Assembly: GCA_963931865.1 (NCBI GenBank)
Contig: OZ007516.1
Span: forward strand, 7,146,139 to 7,210,138
From: Axinella damicornis
Lineage: Eukaryota; Porifera; Demospongiae; Axinellida; Axinellidae
Direction of reading: 5' to 3'
DNA: 64,000 bases
Positions within the stretch are counted from its first letter, which is position 1. Each line of letters begins with the position of its first letter. Below the pieces are notes generated by a model. That model saw nothing but the letters and a program-made list of their open reading frames with translations, was not told where the DNA came from and searched no databases. Positions 34,343 through 47,091 of this stretch are shown piece after piece. A program made the translations under genes and the position numbers.

Positions 34343-35058
34343 TAGTCTCGTGCCCAGACCACACCCCCCGAAGGGAGAGACGGTCTGGTGAACGAAGTTG
34401 AATTTCTTGGGCTTATTACCGGAATGTGGTAAGGACCAATGAGATCGCGAGATTGTTAATAATTACATAGTAATCGCTTTGAATACTCATAAGCTGGAGA
34501 AGACAACAGCCAAGAGCCTTCACCACGCCTTAGCGCTGACTGTGTAAGGCAACGCTACGTCGTGGCGACAACTTCTGAAGACTTTTGTGCTAGTTGTGAG
34601 CCCTGTGACATCGCTTATGAAGGATCAAGTTGAGAGCTTTGGAAGCGGGGTCAGCAAAGGGATCAAGTACAACGAAGGGCCCCCTCTAGGTGCAAGCTAG
34701 TGCTGGCCCTAGCCCCAAGGGGCCGTTCTTCGCATTTGACGCCTGTATTACAGTAAAGTGCCTGGAAGGACTGCCAAACGAACGGGAAGCAGATTCCATG
34801 GACAGCGAAGGATGCTTCAAAAATCTTCTATGGGCCATGGGCGAGCAGCAAAAAGTTAGTACATCTTCTCTCCCGATATGAGTAGCCATGATCGCGCTTG
34901 GTCGACACGGGAGCCTTCAGCAGACGCTTTCGCAGGCACTTAACACCACGGGATTATACAATGATTACACATTCCGTAGTATGCTTCAAGCCCAAGAAAT
35001 TTGACTTCGTTCACCAGACCGTCTCTCCCTTCGGGGGTGTGGTCTGGGCACGAGACTA
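34343..35058. mobile_element. Mutator-like MITE (716 bp) with verified empty site
   Basis: Ends TAGTCTCGTGCCCAGACC and the complement, with inverted arms of about 80 bases. Exact 9-bp duplications GGAAGTGGC flank it (34334-34342 and 35059-35067). The other copy of the segment has a single GGAAGTGGC at 53024-53032 and no insert, so insertion happened after, or segregated across, the two copies. The interior has no transposase frame. Confidence 0.93.
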
Positions 35059-35364
35059 GGAAGTGGCCTTGCTACAACTTGATGTCCACTCCAGGACACC
35101 AGATTCTGCATACGACAAAACTTGGCCAACAGCAACATGCTCTCCCCACTCTACTAGAAGAGCTGTACCTTCCTGAACACGTTCTCCAGGTCATTCTTCC
35201 CTGCTCTTTTAACAGCCGTCCTGAAACTGTGTAGTGAGGTTCGACTCTCTGACATGTGCAGACTGCCCCGCCCATATTTGTCCCGTTCCCATACCGGATG
35301 ATCTAGGAACGAGGATGGAGCGTCGATAATTATCTTGTCGTTGCTCGAACGCTCTCGATCCTCA

Positions 35365-38300
35365 ATGTCGTCTGATCACAAAGGAAAGCATCCAGCTGTT
35401 GCCCAGGATTCTGGGTCTGCAGATATTCTCGAGGAACACCATGGTGGGAAGAGTGAGTTTGGAGGGCGTATGTACGTGTATAGGGTGTGCCCAATATAGA
35501 TGTAATATTTGTTTCTTTATGAAAATTTTAATGCAAGCAGCTTCTGGGAGATGACAGGGTAGCTATAAAGCTGATAGGAGTCACACCCAAATTAAAAGGC
35601 AAATTATTACAAAAAGCAAACAATTATAACAAGATTAAGCTGCAACAAGAAATGCTTTCAACCGTGATTTAAAAGCGCATAACTTTAACTGCTAGTTAAT
35701 TAAGGATCAAAGTGTTTTGCAGTACAGATCGAATGGTTTTGCAACAGAGATTATCAAACAATTTTCTTGTGGGTCTCACACGTGCATATAGTCGGAACAG
35801 TTCATATAGGTCCAATTTTATAGAATTCATTGTCTGCTGAGATCCAAATTTGTGCATACAGATACATGTACAACTACACATTGATGCTGCATGGCAGTCT
35901 TCACAATACAAGCAAAGCATATTACGGACAAAGGCAATAACAGACATAGGACCACTGACAGCTGACATTTACCGTGCCACCACCCTGGAAATGAATGCCA
36001 CATTGGATTGGCCAAGTCTCCTTCCATCTGCAACTGGTCAGTTAAAATGTAGGGAGGGACACTATTACAATCCCGTGTAAAGTCTCTTGCACTGATGTGC
36101 CTTGGTTTGGTGGAACTGTAGTAAACCCATCACCACGTCTCTGTTAAGTCACTCTTACCCTTGTGTGCTTCTCTGTCCATTTCAGGACCAGCCATAGCAT
36201 TCTGTAGACAGTGAGTGTATCCTCAGGAGTTCTACGTAGTATTAATGCATTCACAGCACAAAGTGCATGTATTTGAACCATTCTGATTATTCGTGAAACC
36301 CACAAGAGAACCGTTTGTTAAAAACTACGAATCGATTCATGGTGCCGAACCGTTTGATCCTTAATTACCAGTACTTAATTAGTGAGTTAATAGTATTGCA
36401 GGAATTTGCAGCATGCCAATAATTCACACCTATACTTACTTACTTACCGGTACTTAGTTAAGAGCCCATGCAGCTCACGCTATGCATGAGAATGCATAGC
36501 AGTGTCAAACGTTTGCTGATGCTATAAGGTGATTACAAAGTAACACATTAGTGCCTACAATCCAGAAGGTAGCACATTAGCACATATACTACATTAAATT
36601 CCTCCCCCCTGACTGTAGCTTCACTGTGACAGTCTCAAGGCTCTTTCTCTTGATGTGTACTTGCTCCTATGCCCCGGTCTCGATCTCGATCATGCCTCGC
36701 ATTTCGCCAATCGTGTCTCCAATGATTTTCCCCTCGTGTTCGCCAATCCAGCGATGCTTGTTGTGTGCATGCTCCAAGCAGTGCATGTTGTCGCTGGCAG
36801 CGGTCTCCTCTCTCTGATTTGGCTCTATGGATACAGTGTATACAAACGTGCTAGCTCTGTCAGACTGCTATCTACACTCAGCAGTCAGAACTTATCCTCC
36901 GTCTATTGTCTTTCCTAGTTGTCACCAAACAGTCTACTTACCACAGTTTTGCTAGACTTCTGGATGCCATCATGCCATTCACTGCTCCTTTGAGTGGAAT
37001 TCTTGATTCATGTCTGTGTACAACAAGCTCTCTGTGGGTCTGCTTTCTTGAATCCATTATCTAGGCACCCTCGTCATGCAGTGACTGTTTTCACCTGATG
37101 AGGCCCAGATGGTCAAAATTACACTAATGTGGAGCTAAAGCAAAGTGCTTAGGGAACTAGTATAGTTTGTGCTTACACAAGTGTATACGTGCCCACGTGG
37201 TTGTTTCTCTGATATGCAGGTGCACAGGGTAATCTTCCATCTGAGCTCACCTCTGCAGATATTCACGGGTCCTATGCGCAGCCCAAGCAGGAGTCCCAGC
37301 AGGGTGCGGCTGTTACACGGAAATTTAGGGATTACTTCATGGGGATGGCCTGCCATACTTTGCTAAGAATCAAGGAGAAATGCTGCTGCACATTACTTCA
37401 CAGTCCCATCTCATCCCTAAGTTCTTGTACACCTAGTTGCAGACTCAAACCGATGGGAACTTATCTAGGATATGTTTTTTTAAGTAAATTACAAGCTATA
37501 AGGATCGTTACATTCTGCTGGTATCCACATGACACGTCAGAGGTTGGGGGAGACCCAGGTAGGCAAAAGGCAGCCTAGTACCATAAATCTGGCAAACTGT
37601 CACCAGCTTCTTAAACAGATTCTGTAAGAAAGAAGATGGAAGATGATGAAACTGGACTTTCAGGTTTTGATCTATTTCTCATTTCGCGCATACTCTAAGG
37701 TATGCCAGAATTTTCAGCGTGCAGCCTTGGTTTGAAGTTTGAAGCTTAATTATTTAATATCATGCCACCATGGCAAATGACCATGGTTCCAACATATATA
37801 GAAAGCACTACCACATGCTCTGATATCCAGTTTAGGTTTGGTATGTGGTTATGACGGAATATGCCCTGCTCCAGCAAGTATGTGGCTGTGTTTAATATAT
37901 CAGTGTGCATGTGCAGGATCAGGTGTCTTTTGTTAGTTACGCATATGCACAGAGAATGCCTCGCGCACGCAAGCACAGTTATTAGGCGTGGCCTCATGTA
38001 GTAGGCCAGCCATGTGTAGGGAGAAGGTGGCAAAGCATCCATACAGTTCGTTGAAGTAGTGCGCGCTTCCCCCAGACGCTGAAACTCATGGTGTGGTTAG
38101 CTCACTGTCTCCTATGAAGAGGTTTGAGTTGCTGACTGTGTTGCACTGGCTCCGCCAACTCATCCAATCAGACCAAACCAGATGTACCATTGCATTAAGT
38201 GCATTCCTGAGCGTAACTAACGGTTGCTGCATGCATATACAAGCCCTAGCTGATACTGCAGCCTACATGGACCGATTAGTTGCCTCGCGCTAAGGTGCTT

Positions 38301-41300
38301 GCAATTGGCAATAAAAATAAGCAGATATCTGTGGGAAGACCGTCTTCTTGTTCCACCTTTAGTTTTACCTCTTGTCTTCTCTCAGGATCTACTCTCCAAT
38401 CAACCCTTGTATTAGGTAAGTTGAACTCCACAGTGTGTACATGTATATAGTAGCAGTCAAAAGATTGTTCCCATAGTTTTGTAGTGGTGTAGCTGACTCT
38501 GCTAAACTTTAGGGTTGCTGTACTGTAGTTCCACTCCATTATGCACCAGCAAATTCAGAGCTGGGACACAGCCTGATTGAAAAAAAAACGATATGTGTAT
38601 TAGGTGCATATTTCCTTCCTGTGATATAGGCACACGAATAATGAGCGTCTACAGTACTTGTTAGGTTCCATGCATGCGGTGTCAAAAAGTGTTGCATATC
38701 TTCAATGTAGCACTGACAGCATCATCATCTCATATCTAACACAGCAGGAGATTCTTGCCATGTTAAGTACATGTAGATTCAGCGGAGCGTGGTTGCCTTT
38801 CAGTACAGCTGACGAAGACCTCCGTGGTAGAAACATCCTGTTCTATCAAAATGTGCTACATCAACTGCTCAAAACGTGTTGCATATGGATATATAAATGA
38901 TGATATAGCTATAGCTACATGAATGACCTCTGTGTATAATGTACATGTGAAGTGGTAAGCCATGCAGATATGTCAGCATACAGTCATGACAAGAGTTTTC
39001 CACAGGTATTGGACTCAGTGTCCCTCTACATCCTACCTACACCGCAACCAAAGGTTGGTATATTATCTATGTTGGTTCCCACAATTATGTTGAGATGTGC
39101 ATGTACTGCCATTAACAATGTATGAATTACTGAATGTACAAGTTTAGTCTCATTCCCAGGCCTGAAATAAAGGTCTGCATGGTTTCCACTCAATCGAGCT
39201 AGACCAATTTCTGTCACTCGCCGGAACTTCCAGTGAGTGAGAGAAATTGACAGCACCTAAGTATCCTCCCTGATACCACTTCATTGCATGACCCCCCATT
39301 TCTCAAGCTGAGCTCCTGCTCCACCATCAGTGAGATGAGGATGAGGGCAACACAATTTACCAGGACATTACTTCCACTAACTATCACTATCAACCTGCCA
39401 AACCTCTAGGCAGCAGTGCAAAATGTCCTTTCCTTTGTAAACCCACTGAATTGTATTTGAATCAGGAGATGCTGGGAGGAATAGTAGCATGGTATGCATA
39501 TTTCCAAAGGAAGAGAAGAATGTTGGAAGGCAATAGGTATACGAAGTTACTGACACACACTTGAAATGAATAGCTAGGTGGTAGTTGGCCTCTTTGTGAC
39601 TTTGAATGCATGTCGTGGTACTATGAATTTGCTGTACCTGTGGGCGTGGTGTACTGTTCTTTTCTCCAGAAGCAGATGTTAGTGTCAAGTCCCAGCTCCC
39701 ACCCACTCCAATGGATCCCCTCTCACAGCCACCCACTCCAATGGATCCCCTCTCACAGCCACCCACTCCAATGGATCCCCTCTCACAGCCACCCACTCCA
39801 ATGGATCCCCTCTCACAGCCACCCACTCCAATGGATCCCCTCACACAGCCATCCACTCCATGCAACGGATCCTCTCTCAAAGCCATCCACTCCAACGGAT
39901 CCCCTCTCATCAGACAAACAAGACCTTCTTAATGAGATGTTGGCCGCTGTCCCACATCAAAAGTTGCTGGATTCACCTGCAAGCAGTGAGCACCATATGT
40001 AGTATTCCATATAGTTACGACATGGCCATAATGTTCGTGCTTTTTGTGGCACTAGTAATGCATCGACGATATCGCAGTCACAATAATTACAGTATTGATG
40101 TATTGAAACGTCGTGATATAATTGCAATCTATCAACTGAAGCTGAGAATTAACTGAATTACACACATTGGGTGGTAAATCAGAAAAGAAATCCCAGGGAG
40201 TAGTAGCAGTAGTAAAACACTCTTATAGACCACAAGACTTTTTTTGTAAAGGGTATTAACAAACATATATCCGAAAAGCATCGATTGTTTCTTGCTAACG
40301 ACAGTAATGACCTCTTTCATACATTCCTCACTCTGAACTTCTATTTGTTGATGGCAATACGCCAATATAATGATATCAAAACACAATATTGTTGTAGCTC
40401 TACAATTTCTGCAGAAAAAAGGTCCTTGCAGTTCCCAGGAACTCTCGCTTGCAGCTGTCTTTTCACCAATGCACAATCGCCTCAATGCTGAATGTCTTGG
40501 TGCAGCTCATTCATATTTCCCAATGGGCTTGCCTAACAGAATCTTCAATGTGTGAAAAAAATTATTTTTGCAAGCCTATCCGTGAATTTTGTCCCTTGTA
40601 AATTTTGGTTATAATTATATGACTATTTTGTGACTATGTTCTTACACAGCTGCAGCTCAGGGATCCCTGCAGAAGACACTCTCTAGCCTGTCCTATGATA
40701 AATATGTCATGCAGTTTTGTCGCCTCTTCACTGAGGGATTCTGTGTGCAGCCTGAGATCTCTGAAGCCGTGTTCAAAGTCAGGTATGCCAGCTACCCCGA
40801 GGTGATGAGATTTTATGCACTTAATTCCTGAGGAGAACCTGCCTTATTACATTACTCCCAGCATGTTTATATGTAGTGGAAGTCAGTAGACTCTATGTGT
40901 AGGGAAAGAGCCAACATGCATGACTATAGGCTAGCTCCATGCTGCGTCTATCTCTCACGATGGTTTACGCACAAAACAGCAGCATTTTCAACTGAGCAGT
41001 GCATGACCTTGCTTTTTGAAGTGCTGCAAACAGGAACCCTTTAAAGCACATTTTGGCTCTTTCATCTTGCAATAATTCATTTATCGGTGTGAACGGCAAG
41101 TACGAGCTGGTGGATGTCTGTGTCTGCTCAAGCAGGCAGTGAGGGTTAAGCAAAGCACAAGGCATCATTCTGTGGTTGTGTACATGCAACCACACCCTAC
41201 GTATCTTTTCACAAAATATATGTATCGAATGCCAAACTGTTTTTTGCCTACATACAGCTCAATTCTTGTTTGTGTCATTTCCTTTTAGCAGCGGGCGCAT

Positions 41301-41520
41301 GCATGCTTGAGCTGAAGTTCCCCATCTATCACAGAGCAGTAGTCTAGTTGCTTTATGCGCAAGTTCAAAGTTCAAAGTTGCTTTGTGCACATGCATATAA
41401 ACCAGAGTGGGTGCATGGTTTCAAACACCCTGTGACACTTTGAAGTTGTGAAAAAATGAATGGTTGTGCACTACCTGGAAGGGAGGGGGTACTGTCCATC
41501 ACCAATTTGATTTTAACACT

Positions 41521-41556
<36 letters not shown>

Positions 41557-44500
41557 TGCAATCAAGGAACTGAATCACCCCTACCTTTTCCCATTCTGCT
41601 ATGTCTACATTTTGACATATTTTACTCTTGTGTAATATTTATGGATACTGATTTTATAATCTACCTAATAGCTCTGAACACATTGCTGGGGTGTCACTTG
41701 GCTTCAAGAAAGTCCGCGTACACGACCCTGATGCCGAAGAAGATGGTGGTCACCGACAAGTGCGGCCATGCATGGTGGTCTTGGTCACCAATAATGACCC
41801 TGAGTTTTGTGACAATGAACTCACACCATCGATTGTTGAGAACGTCCTGGCTGCCATCCAACAGAAGCATCCAAACACTAGGCACTATACTGCTGACGAT
41901 GGAAGCCCACACTGGCTGCGATTCATTCTGTACAAGCCAGAGTATGAAGTAGTTGAACATCTTGGTGGAAGTGGAGGTGGAGGTAAAAGTGAAGATGGTG
42001 GTGGAGGTGAAGGTGGAGGTGGAGGTGGAGGTGAAAGTGAAGGTAAAGGTGGAGGTGGAGGTGAAAGTGGAGGTGAAGGTGAAGGTGGAGGTGGAGGTGG
42101 AGGTGGAGGTCAAAGTGGAGATGCAGGTGAAAGTGTAGGTGAGCGTCAAAGTGGAGGTGCAGGTGAAGGTGGAGGTGAATGTCAAAGTAAAGCAAGTAGG
42201 GGTTCAGACCAAGTGAAAGAAAGTGGAATTGGACATACTAGTGAAGCAAACAGAGACACAAACAAAGTGAATCAAGGTAACAGCAGTAGAGTGCCCGTGA
42301 ATGGACATGAATGTCAAGCAAAAGTAGTCCAGCCCATCTCTCCAGGAGATCAGACCATTGGAACCAAATGTTAACACTGACTGCCCGTATGCATTTGGAA
42401 GTTGCAGGAGTGCATGAAGGCTAAATGTGTACCATGCTTGGATTGGTGTTCACATCCAAATTCCACTTCCCGCTCACCTGATAACTACACACTCCATTCT
42501 GGCCTTGTCCCACGTTCGCCGACAGGTGTGTAACATGCACGAGTGGGTTTCAGCCTGGGAGTGCAGTTATGTTCACTGACTTCTCTTTCCTTTGCAGGCT
42601 CAGCACTGCCTTCAATCTGCTGGATTGCAGCATTAGTTGCAATCTTGGCTGCCGTAGTGTGGAAGCTACTATATATAGGTAATATGTAGCCCTACTGTGA
42701 ACTGGTCCATTCTATAAGCTTGGGGATGTATGCAGTTTAGATGGTCTGTATTTTTCTGTTCCCCTGTTTTTCATCTGATTGGATGCTATCTATAGATGGT
42801 GCCACTTGCCTTTGACTTCTGAAGAGCATTTTGTTGCATGGCTGATTTTACCATCACACATGCAAGAAGGAAAGGTCTTGTAGCTGTGGATAAAATGGCA
42901 TGATCAAGTAACCAGTTGCGAGGGGTTATAAATAAGTGGTGAAATCAATCATGATCACATGCACATTTAGATTGATTCGGGTGCACCCACCCACCTTCCT
43001 GCTGTCCCACCCTTAATTCCTGCTCACGCAAAACCTAAGTCCGAAGGATGTCCGGACATTGCTGGATGTGACATCATGAGGCTGATAGTCTCACAATGCA
43101 TATAAGTATGCATCATTGGTTGGTAGAAGGTTAATGGTCTGCAGGGTAGAGTAGGTGTAGAAGAAACATGACTGCTGTGTGTAGCTACCTTTCTGTGCAT
43201 ACAGGTAAGGAAGAGGCAACAAACCAGAGTTACAAATTGATATTGGAGCCATAGAAAAACATTAATACAGGATGCATGATCATGCCCTGCATGCAATCCA
43301 TGTATAATGACCCGATCATGCCATACCACATACAATGCTAAATGAAACTATGGCATGCATCTTTTGCCTGTTCCCAAGCAAAAAAAAATGGGTGGGAAAT
43401 TAGGCATGTGAATATTCATTCCGATTGGATCATCTAAATGTTGTGTACTGCTGACACAGACAATCAAAGCAGTACAAGTCTATGATAGTTATGTCAACCA
43501 GTTTGGATTACTGGCTATGAATTTTGTTAGCAGCTGGCACGTGACTGATGTAAGAGAGGCTGTTGTTTCCTTCATTCTGTCCCTATTTCTCACCGTTCAG
43601 TTGTACATACAACATACAATGTCTCCATCACTAAATTGAAAAAGGTAAGCAGCTATTTTCATGCAGACTCCATTTCCAGTCTTGTCAGATGTATGAATTT
43701 GATGCTTGCAATATAGCTACTGGAGAAAGCTGTTAACCGCAGAGCTAGAGTGAGTGACAGTACTCTGAGCACACTTGCTCAATCATGCAGCTCTTGCATA
43801 ATTGTATAAGTCAAGAACAGTTAAAGATCGTGTACAGAAGCCTGGAGGTTAGTGTGCATCATGTTTGTTTAATGCAGGCACCATCAATGGCACAGCAAGT
43901 CCAGGGACGTTTTGGCTACCAAACAGTCCAACTCATCAAAACCAAACCGCTGGGCACTGGCTCCTATGGGGCTGTCTATAAGGCTATGTGTGATGGTGTC
44001 TCCTGCGCTGGTAAAATCCTCCACCCCACCCTCTTTCAGTTCAATGATCCCGGAGCAGTGACCATCATGAGACGATTTGAGCAAGAGTGCAGCTTCCTGA
44101 GTTCAATAAGGCACCCCAACATTGTGCAGTACTTAGGCTCATACCGAGACCCAGAAACTCAACTGCCAGTGCTCCTAATGGAGCTAATGGATGAGAGTTT
44201 AACCCAATTTCTGGAGCGACTTCAGGAACCACTTCCCTACCACATTCAAGTGAATCTCTGCCATGAAATAGCTTTGGCCCTCACCTACCTCCACTCCAAT
44301 GGCATCATACATCGCGACCTCTCCAGCAGCAATGTGCTTCTGACTGGACACAGGGTAAAGGTCACAGATTTTGGAATGGCAAAGCTTTTTGATGCAAACC
44401 ACACTATGATGACACCCCTGACTCCACTGACCATGTGCCCCGGCACACTGGCATACATGTCTCCCGAGGCATTAGATGATCCACCTGTCTACACCAAGAA

Positions 44501-45095
44501 ACTAGACTGCTTCTCATTTGGTGTACTGGACATTCAGATTGTCACTCAGCAACTTCCTGATCCTGGACCCCGTACAAAGAAGATCCAAGACCCACGCTAC
44601 CCAATGGGCAGGCTTCAAATACTTGTACCTGAAATAGAACGCCACAAGTCACACATTGACCGGATTGATCCCTCCCACCCCCTCCTCCCCATTGCCACTG
44701 CCTGCCTGAGCTACAACGAGGAAGACAGGCCCTCAGCTCAGGAGCTCTGCCATCGCCTAGCTGCACTGAAAGAAGCCCCCCAGTATGGTGGAAATGTGAG
44801 GCGAGCTCAAGAGACAAACACACCAGCACCGAGTACCACAGCTGACAGAGAGGGTGGAGATAGGCTGATCAGAGAACTGCAGCAAGAGAAAGAGGAGCAG
44901 CAAGAAGAACGCGATCAGCGAACTGGTAATCTCCAGCAGCAGCTACAAGTCAGTGATGATGATGATGATGAAATTGAAGAGCAGGTTGTGCTACAGTTGG
45001 AAACTCAAGATGAACACCGAGACTTAGTGCAACGAGAAGAAAGTAGTCAGAAGGTGAAGGAACAGAATCTGCAACAGATATTACCAAGCTTATGA
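35365..45095 (+). CDS. F1: repeat-domain, transmembrane, tyrosine-kinase-like receptor-type kinase
   Basis: Ten exons with matching phases: 35365-35452 (ATG, MSSDHKGKHPAVAQDSG), 35944-36036, 37220-37303, 39670-39985 (PPTPMDPLSQ repeats), 40650-40782 (KTLSSLSYDKYVMQFCRLF), 41672-42138 (unrecognised domain with MVVLVTNNDPEF, then a Gly-rich hinge), 42598-42678 (membrane helix, IAALVAILAAVVW), 43601-43644, 43717-43749 and 43878-45095 (kinase). In the last exon, counted from 43785, are the P-loop GTGSYG (57-62), Lys in CAGK (77), HRDLSSSN (176-183), DFG (195-197) and SPE (226-228), then an acidic Glu/Gln coiled tail to residue 436. All catalytic residues are present, so an active kinase is expected. 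No signal peptide is visible in exon 1. Oddity: exon 4 has a 4-base insertion that causes a stop; skipping it (phase 1 to phase 1) keeps frame. Ligand unknown. Confidence 0.75.
36528..36822 (-). mobile_element. Remnant of the LTR element seen intact at 55088
   Basis: This F1 intron piece matches 55420-55710 (CCTCCCCCCT...polypyrimidine, then GCGATGCTTGTTGTGTGCATGC) but both outer ends are deleted: the left joins AAGGTGATTACAAAG directly to flanking sequence and the right joins CTCTGATTTGG to GGATACAGTG. It shows that the element was in the ancestral copy and was eroded here. Confidence 0.7.
37304..39669. other. F1 intron 3, mostly non-coding and duplicated in F2
   Basis: Matches F2 56825-58600 and 60010-62200 apart from copy-specific inserts. 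Contains a short-repeat fragment (38510-38585), an M1 MITE fragment (38595-38655) and a solo Mutator-like end at 39190-39245 (ATCGAGCTAGACCAATT). No exon is supported. Confidence 0.5.
39699..39910 (+). repeat. Exonic 30-bp minisatellite in F1 (PPTPMDPLSQ), about 6-7 units
   Basis: Five perfect units of CCACCCACTCCAATGGATCC plus CCTCTCACAG, then degenerate ones. The sixth or seventh unit has the 4-base insertion TGCA (CCACTCCATGCAACGG) that shifts the frame. F2 has about 16 units. Confidence 0.95.
41523..41554. repeat. G32 tract in F1 intron 5
   Basis: Thirty-two consecutive G about 120 bases before exon 6. On the plus (coding) strand such a tract in RNA could form a G-quadruplex. Confidence 0.95.
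41962..42180 (+). repeat. GGTGGA/GGTGAA hexanucleotide minisatellite, in exon 6
   Basis: Codes for a Gly/Ser/Glu hinge (GGGGESEGKGGGGG and similar) just before the membrane helix. The exon 6 donor (GTGTAG, then GTGAGC at 42139) lies inside the repeat itself; other frame-compatible donors may exist in neighbouring units. Confidence 0.9.
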
Positions 45096-46025
45096 TTTGG
45101 AAATCAACACAAACATTCACCAGTGTTCATGTTGAAACATACGTAATATAACGTAGTTGTTGTGATATTCGTTAATCGAATTCATGATGCTGCCTACTAG
45201 ACGTATTGCACTGCATACTTTAACGTGACAGTAGTAACTGACTACTGTCACATTAAAGTATGCAGCGTTCTCATTGCTTGAGGACTTTTCTTGAAGACCA
45301 GCAGTGGACGTCCTACAGCTCCTGACGACAACTCTATCAGGAGCAGGTATAAGTTAACTATAGCTATACGTTACTGAGGCCCATGCATGATGCTGTGAAT
45401 TGGACTACAGTCAAACCTATGAACAAAGGACACTTTCGGTAAATTCAAGTCTTTTGTCCTTTGTAGATCGAGAGGTTGTCCTCTTCTTGGACATTCAAAA
45501 TGCATTAGAACCATAGGCAAACCAATTATTTGGGACCTTGAAAAGCGTCCTTTGTAGAGAGCTAGGTTTATTATATTGTGTCCCTATCTCGGAGGGTCCA
45601 CTATCGGAGGTTTTACTGTATACCTACTACAGTGATTTGAACAAACTGGTGCAAATTCATCATACTGGAATTAGAAGTGATCAAATACTGGTGGTGGCCC
45701 TGGTGGGAACGGTGCCCGGGAATGAGGCTACAGTTAACCCACACCTCTATAGACTATATAGCTATAGCCAAGAACCAGATGAGTCCAAATATTGAATTAG
45801 CCCCGTATGATTATAAGTTCACAATGCTCTAAAAATAACTGCTGCTAACTAAAGTTTGTGGGCCATATATATGACTGTTCATGTTCATTAATACAGCTAG
45901 TGTGCATATTTCTTGTTACATTTTTGTGCAATAATTCATGTGTAATTTCTTTGATTTGTGGGTCAAATCTTTGGTTCTCATGCATGACTGTTGTAATTCA
46001 ATTCAGTTGCACCATGGTAGTCCTA
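45096..46025. other. F1 3' flank; hairpin at 45212-45263
   Basis: After the kinase stop there is a perfect-looking hairpin: TGCATACTTTAACGTGACAG plus TAGT, and its complement with one mismatch, around AACTG. A Mutator-like half element ends at 45731 (GGGAATGAGGCTA). No other gene is seen. Confidence 0.5.
45212..45263. other. 23-bp-stem hairpin, 117 bases after the kinase stop
   Basis: Arms 45213-45235 and 45241-45263 are complementary except for one position, with a five-base loop. Possible 3' UTR structure or a tiny palindromic element. Not a bacterial-type terminator, given the genome. Confidence 0.7.
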
Positions 46026-46158
46026 TATCCTTGTTCCCAGACCATTCCCACCACCAATACTTGATCGCTTATATACAGTATGCAAACACGGCATGCATGT
46101 TTGCATATACTGCAAGCAATCAAATACTGGCAGTGGGAATGGCCTGGGAATGAGGCTA
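46026..46158. mobile_element. Full-length hairpin MITE (133 bp), Mutator-like end
   Basis: The left half from TATCCTTGTTCCCAGACC and the right half ending GGCCTGGGAATGAGGCTA are inverted copies along almost the whole element. The termini match 8829-9412. No target duplication can be recognised. Confidence 0.6.
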
Positions 46159-46363
46159 GTACACTGTAGTCCAGTACCAGTGAGTCAAACAACATTAGCT
46201 GTATAAAAATACACACAGTGAGGAGCAAGAGAATGATCAAAGCAAGAACTGGTATAAATGCAGTGTAAATAATATCCAGTGATGCTAAATATAACTTAAT
46301 TCTTGAGGCTTGAATGCTACACAATGATGTAATACAACTATTAATAACTTTAGTCACATGACA

Positions 46364-47032
46364 TCACATGACTGTTGATTGCAACAACTCAGTACTGCCA
46401 GTGTCAGAGGACAAGGGTGAGTGGGAGTCGTCTTGGCAGCTATTGGTCAGGAGGACAGTAATAATGTCTTGATGTCCTCCGGAGCGGGCGTAGAACAGAG
46501 GAGACCGCTTGTCTGCATCAAGGAGGTTCACATCTGCTCCATTCTGGGTGTGGGTACGTGTGTGCATGTACAGGGAAGGGAGGGGGAGGGGTAGGAGGCA
46601 ACTGAAGCATCATGCTAAGAGAGAAATGGTCTGAACCGCCCCCTTCCCAGGACACGGCGTTTCATATTCTAGTCGTCCATAGATCACTGCATTACTGCGA
46701 AGAGATGCAAGATGACTGTGATATTGCTCACCCATATAAGGAGTTGTATGATGATGGTTCTTCCAAGGGAGCTGGCCATGTGCAGTGGAGAGCAGTAGCC
46801 ATGGAGATGGTTGATGTCGTCAGGGGTGGCGTGGGCGAGGACGGTCAGGCAACCCACCACACTATTGTCCTGTACTGTGTCCATTAGCCGCTGCACATGA
46901 GTATGAATGACAGACAGTTGGGTGACCCGTAATGAGATCTAGCTCCTATATAATGCAAACATTATCCTTCTTTCCTCAGAGCCACCCACTCCACACCTCC
47001 TTTCTCCTTCCCTATACTCACGTTCCCCACCC

Positions 47033-47091
<59 letters not shown>

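Larger units (their letters stand above)
26825..41170. repeat. Segmental duplication SD2, copy 1 (pairs with 48537-64000)
   Basis: From the intron before the G1 linker exon through F1 exon 5 and its intron, this block aligns with 48537-64000. Corresponding exons: 26871/48585, 30963/50695, 31163/50895, 35365/53295, 35944/54238, 37220/56741, 39670/62201, 40650/63456. Identity is very high in many parts (29060-29660, 31726-32270). Copy 1 alone has insertions at 27037-28089, 30097-30920 and 34343-35058; copy 2 alone has insertions listed separately. Confidence 0.92.

Noticed and set aside
41694..42195. Thr/Phe- and His/Leu-rich minus-strand frames at the hexanucleotide repeat
   Set aside because: Antisense of F1 exon 6 and its repeat.
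42872..43340. Minus-strand 103-codon frame at 43024-43335
   Set aside because: Lies in F1 intron 7, with no splice signals or recognised motif.
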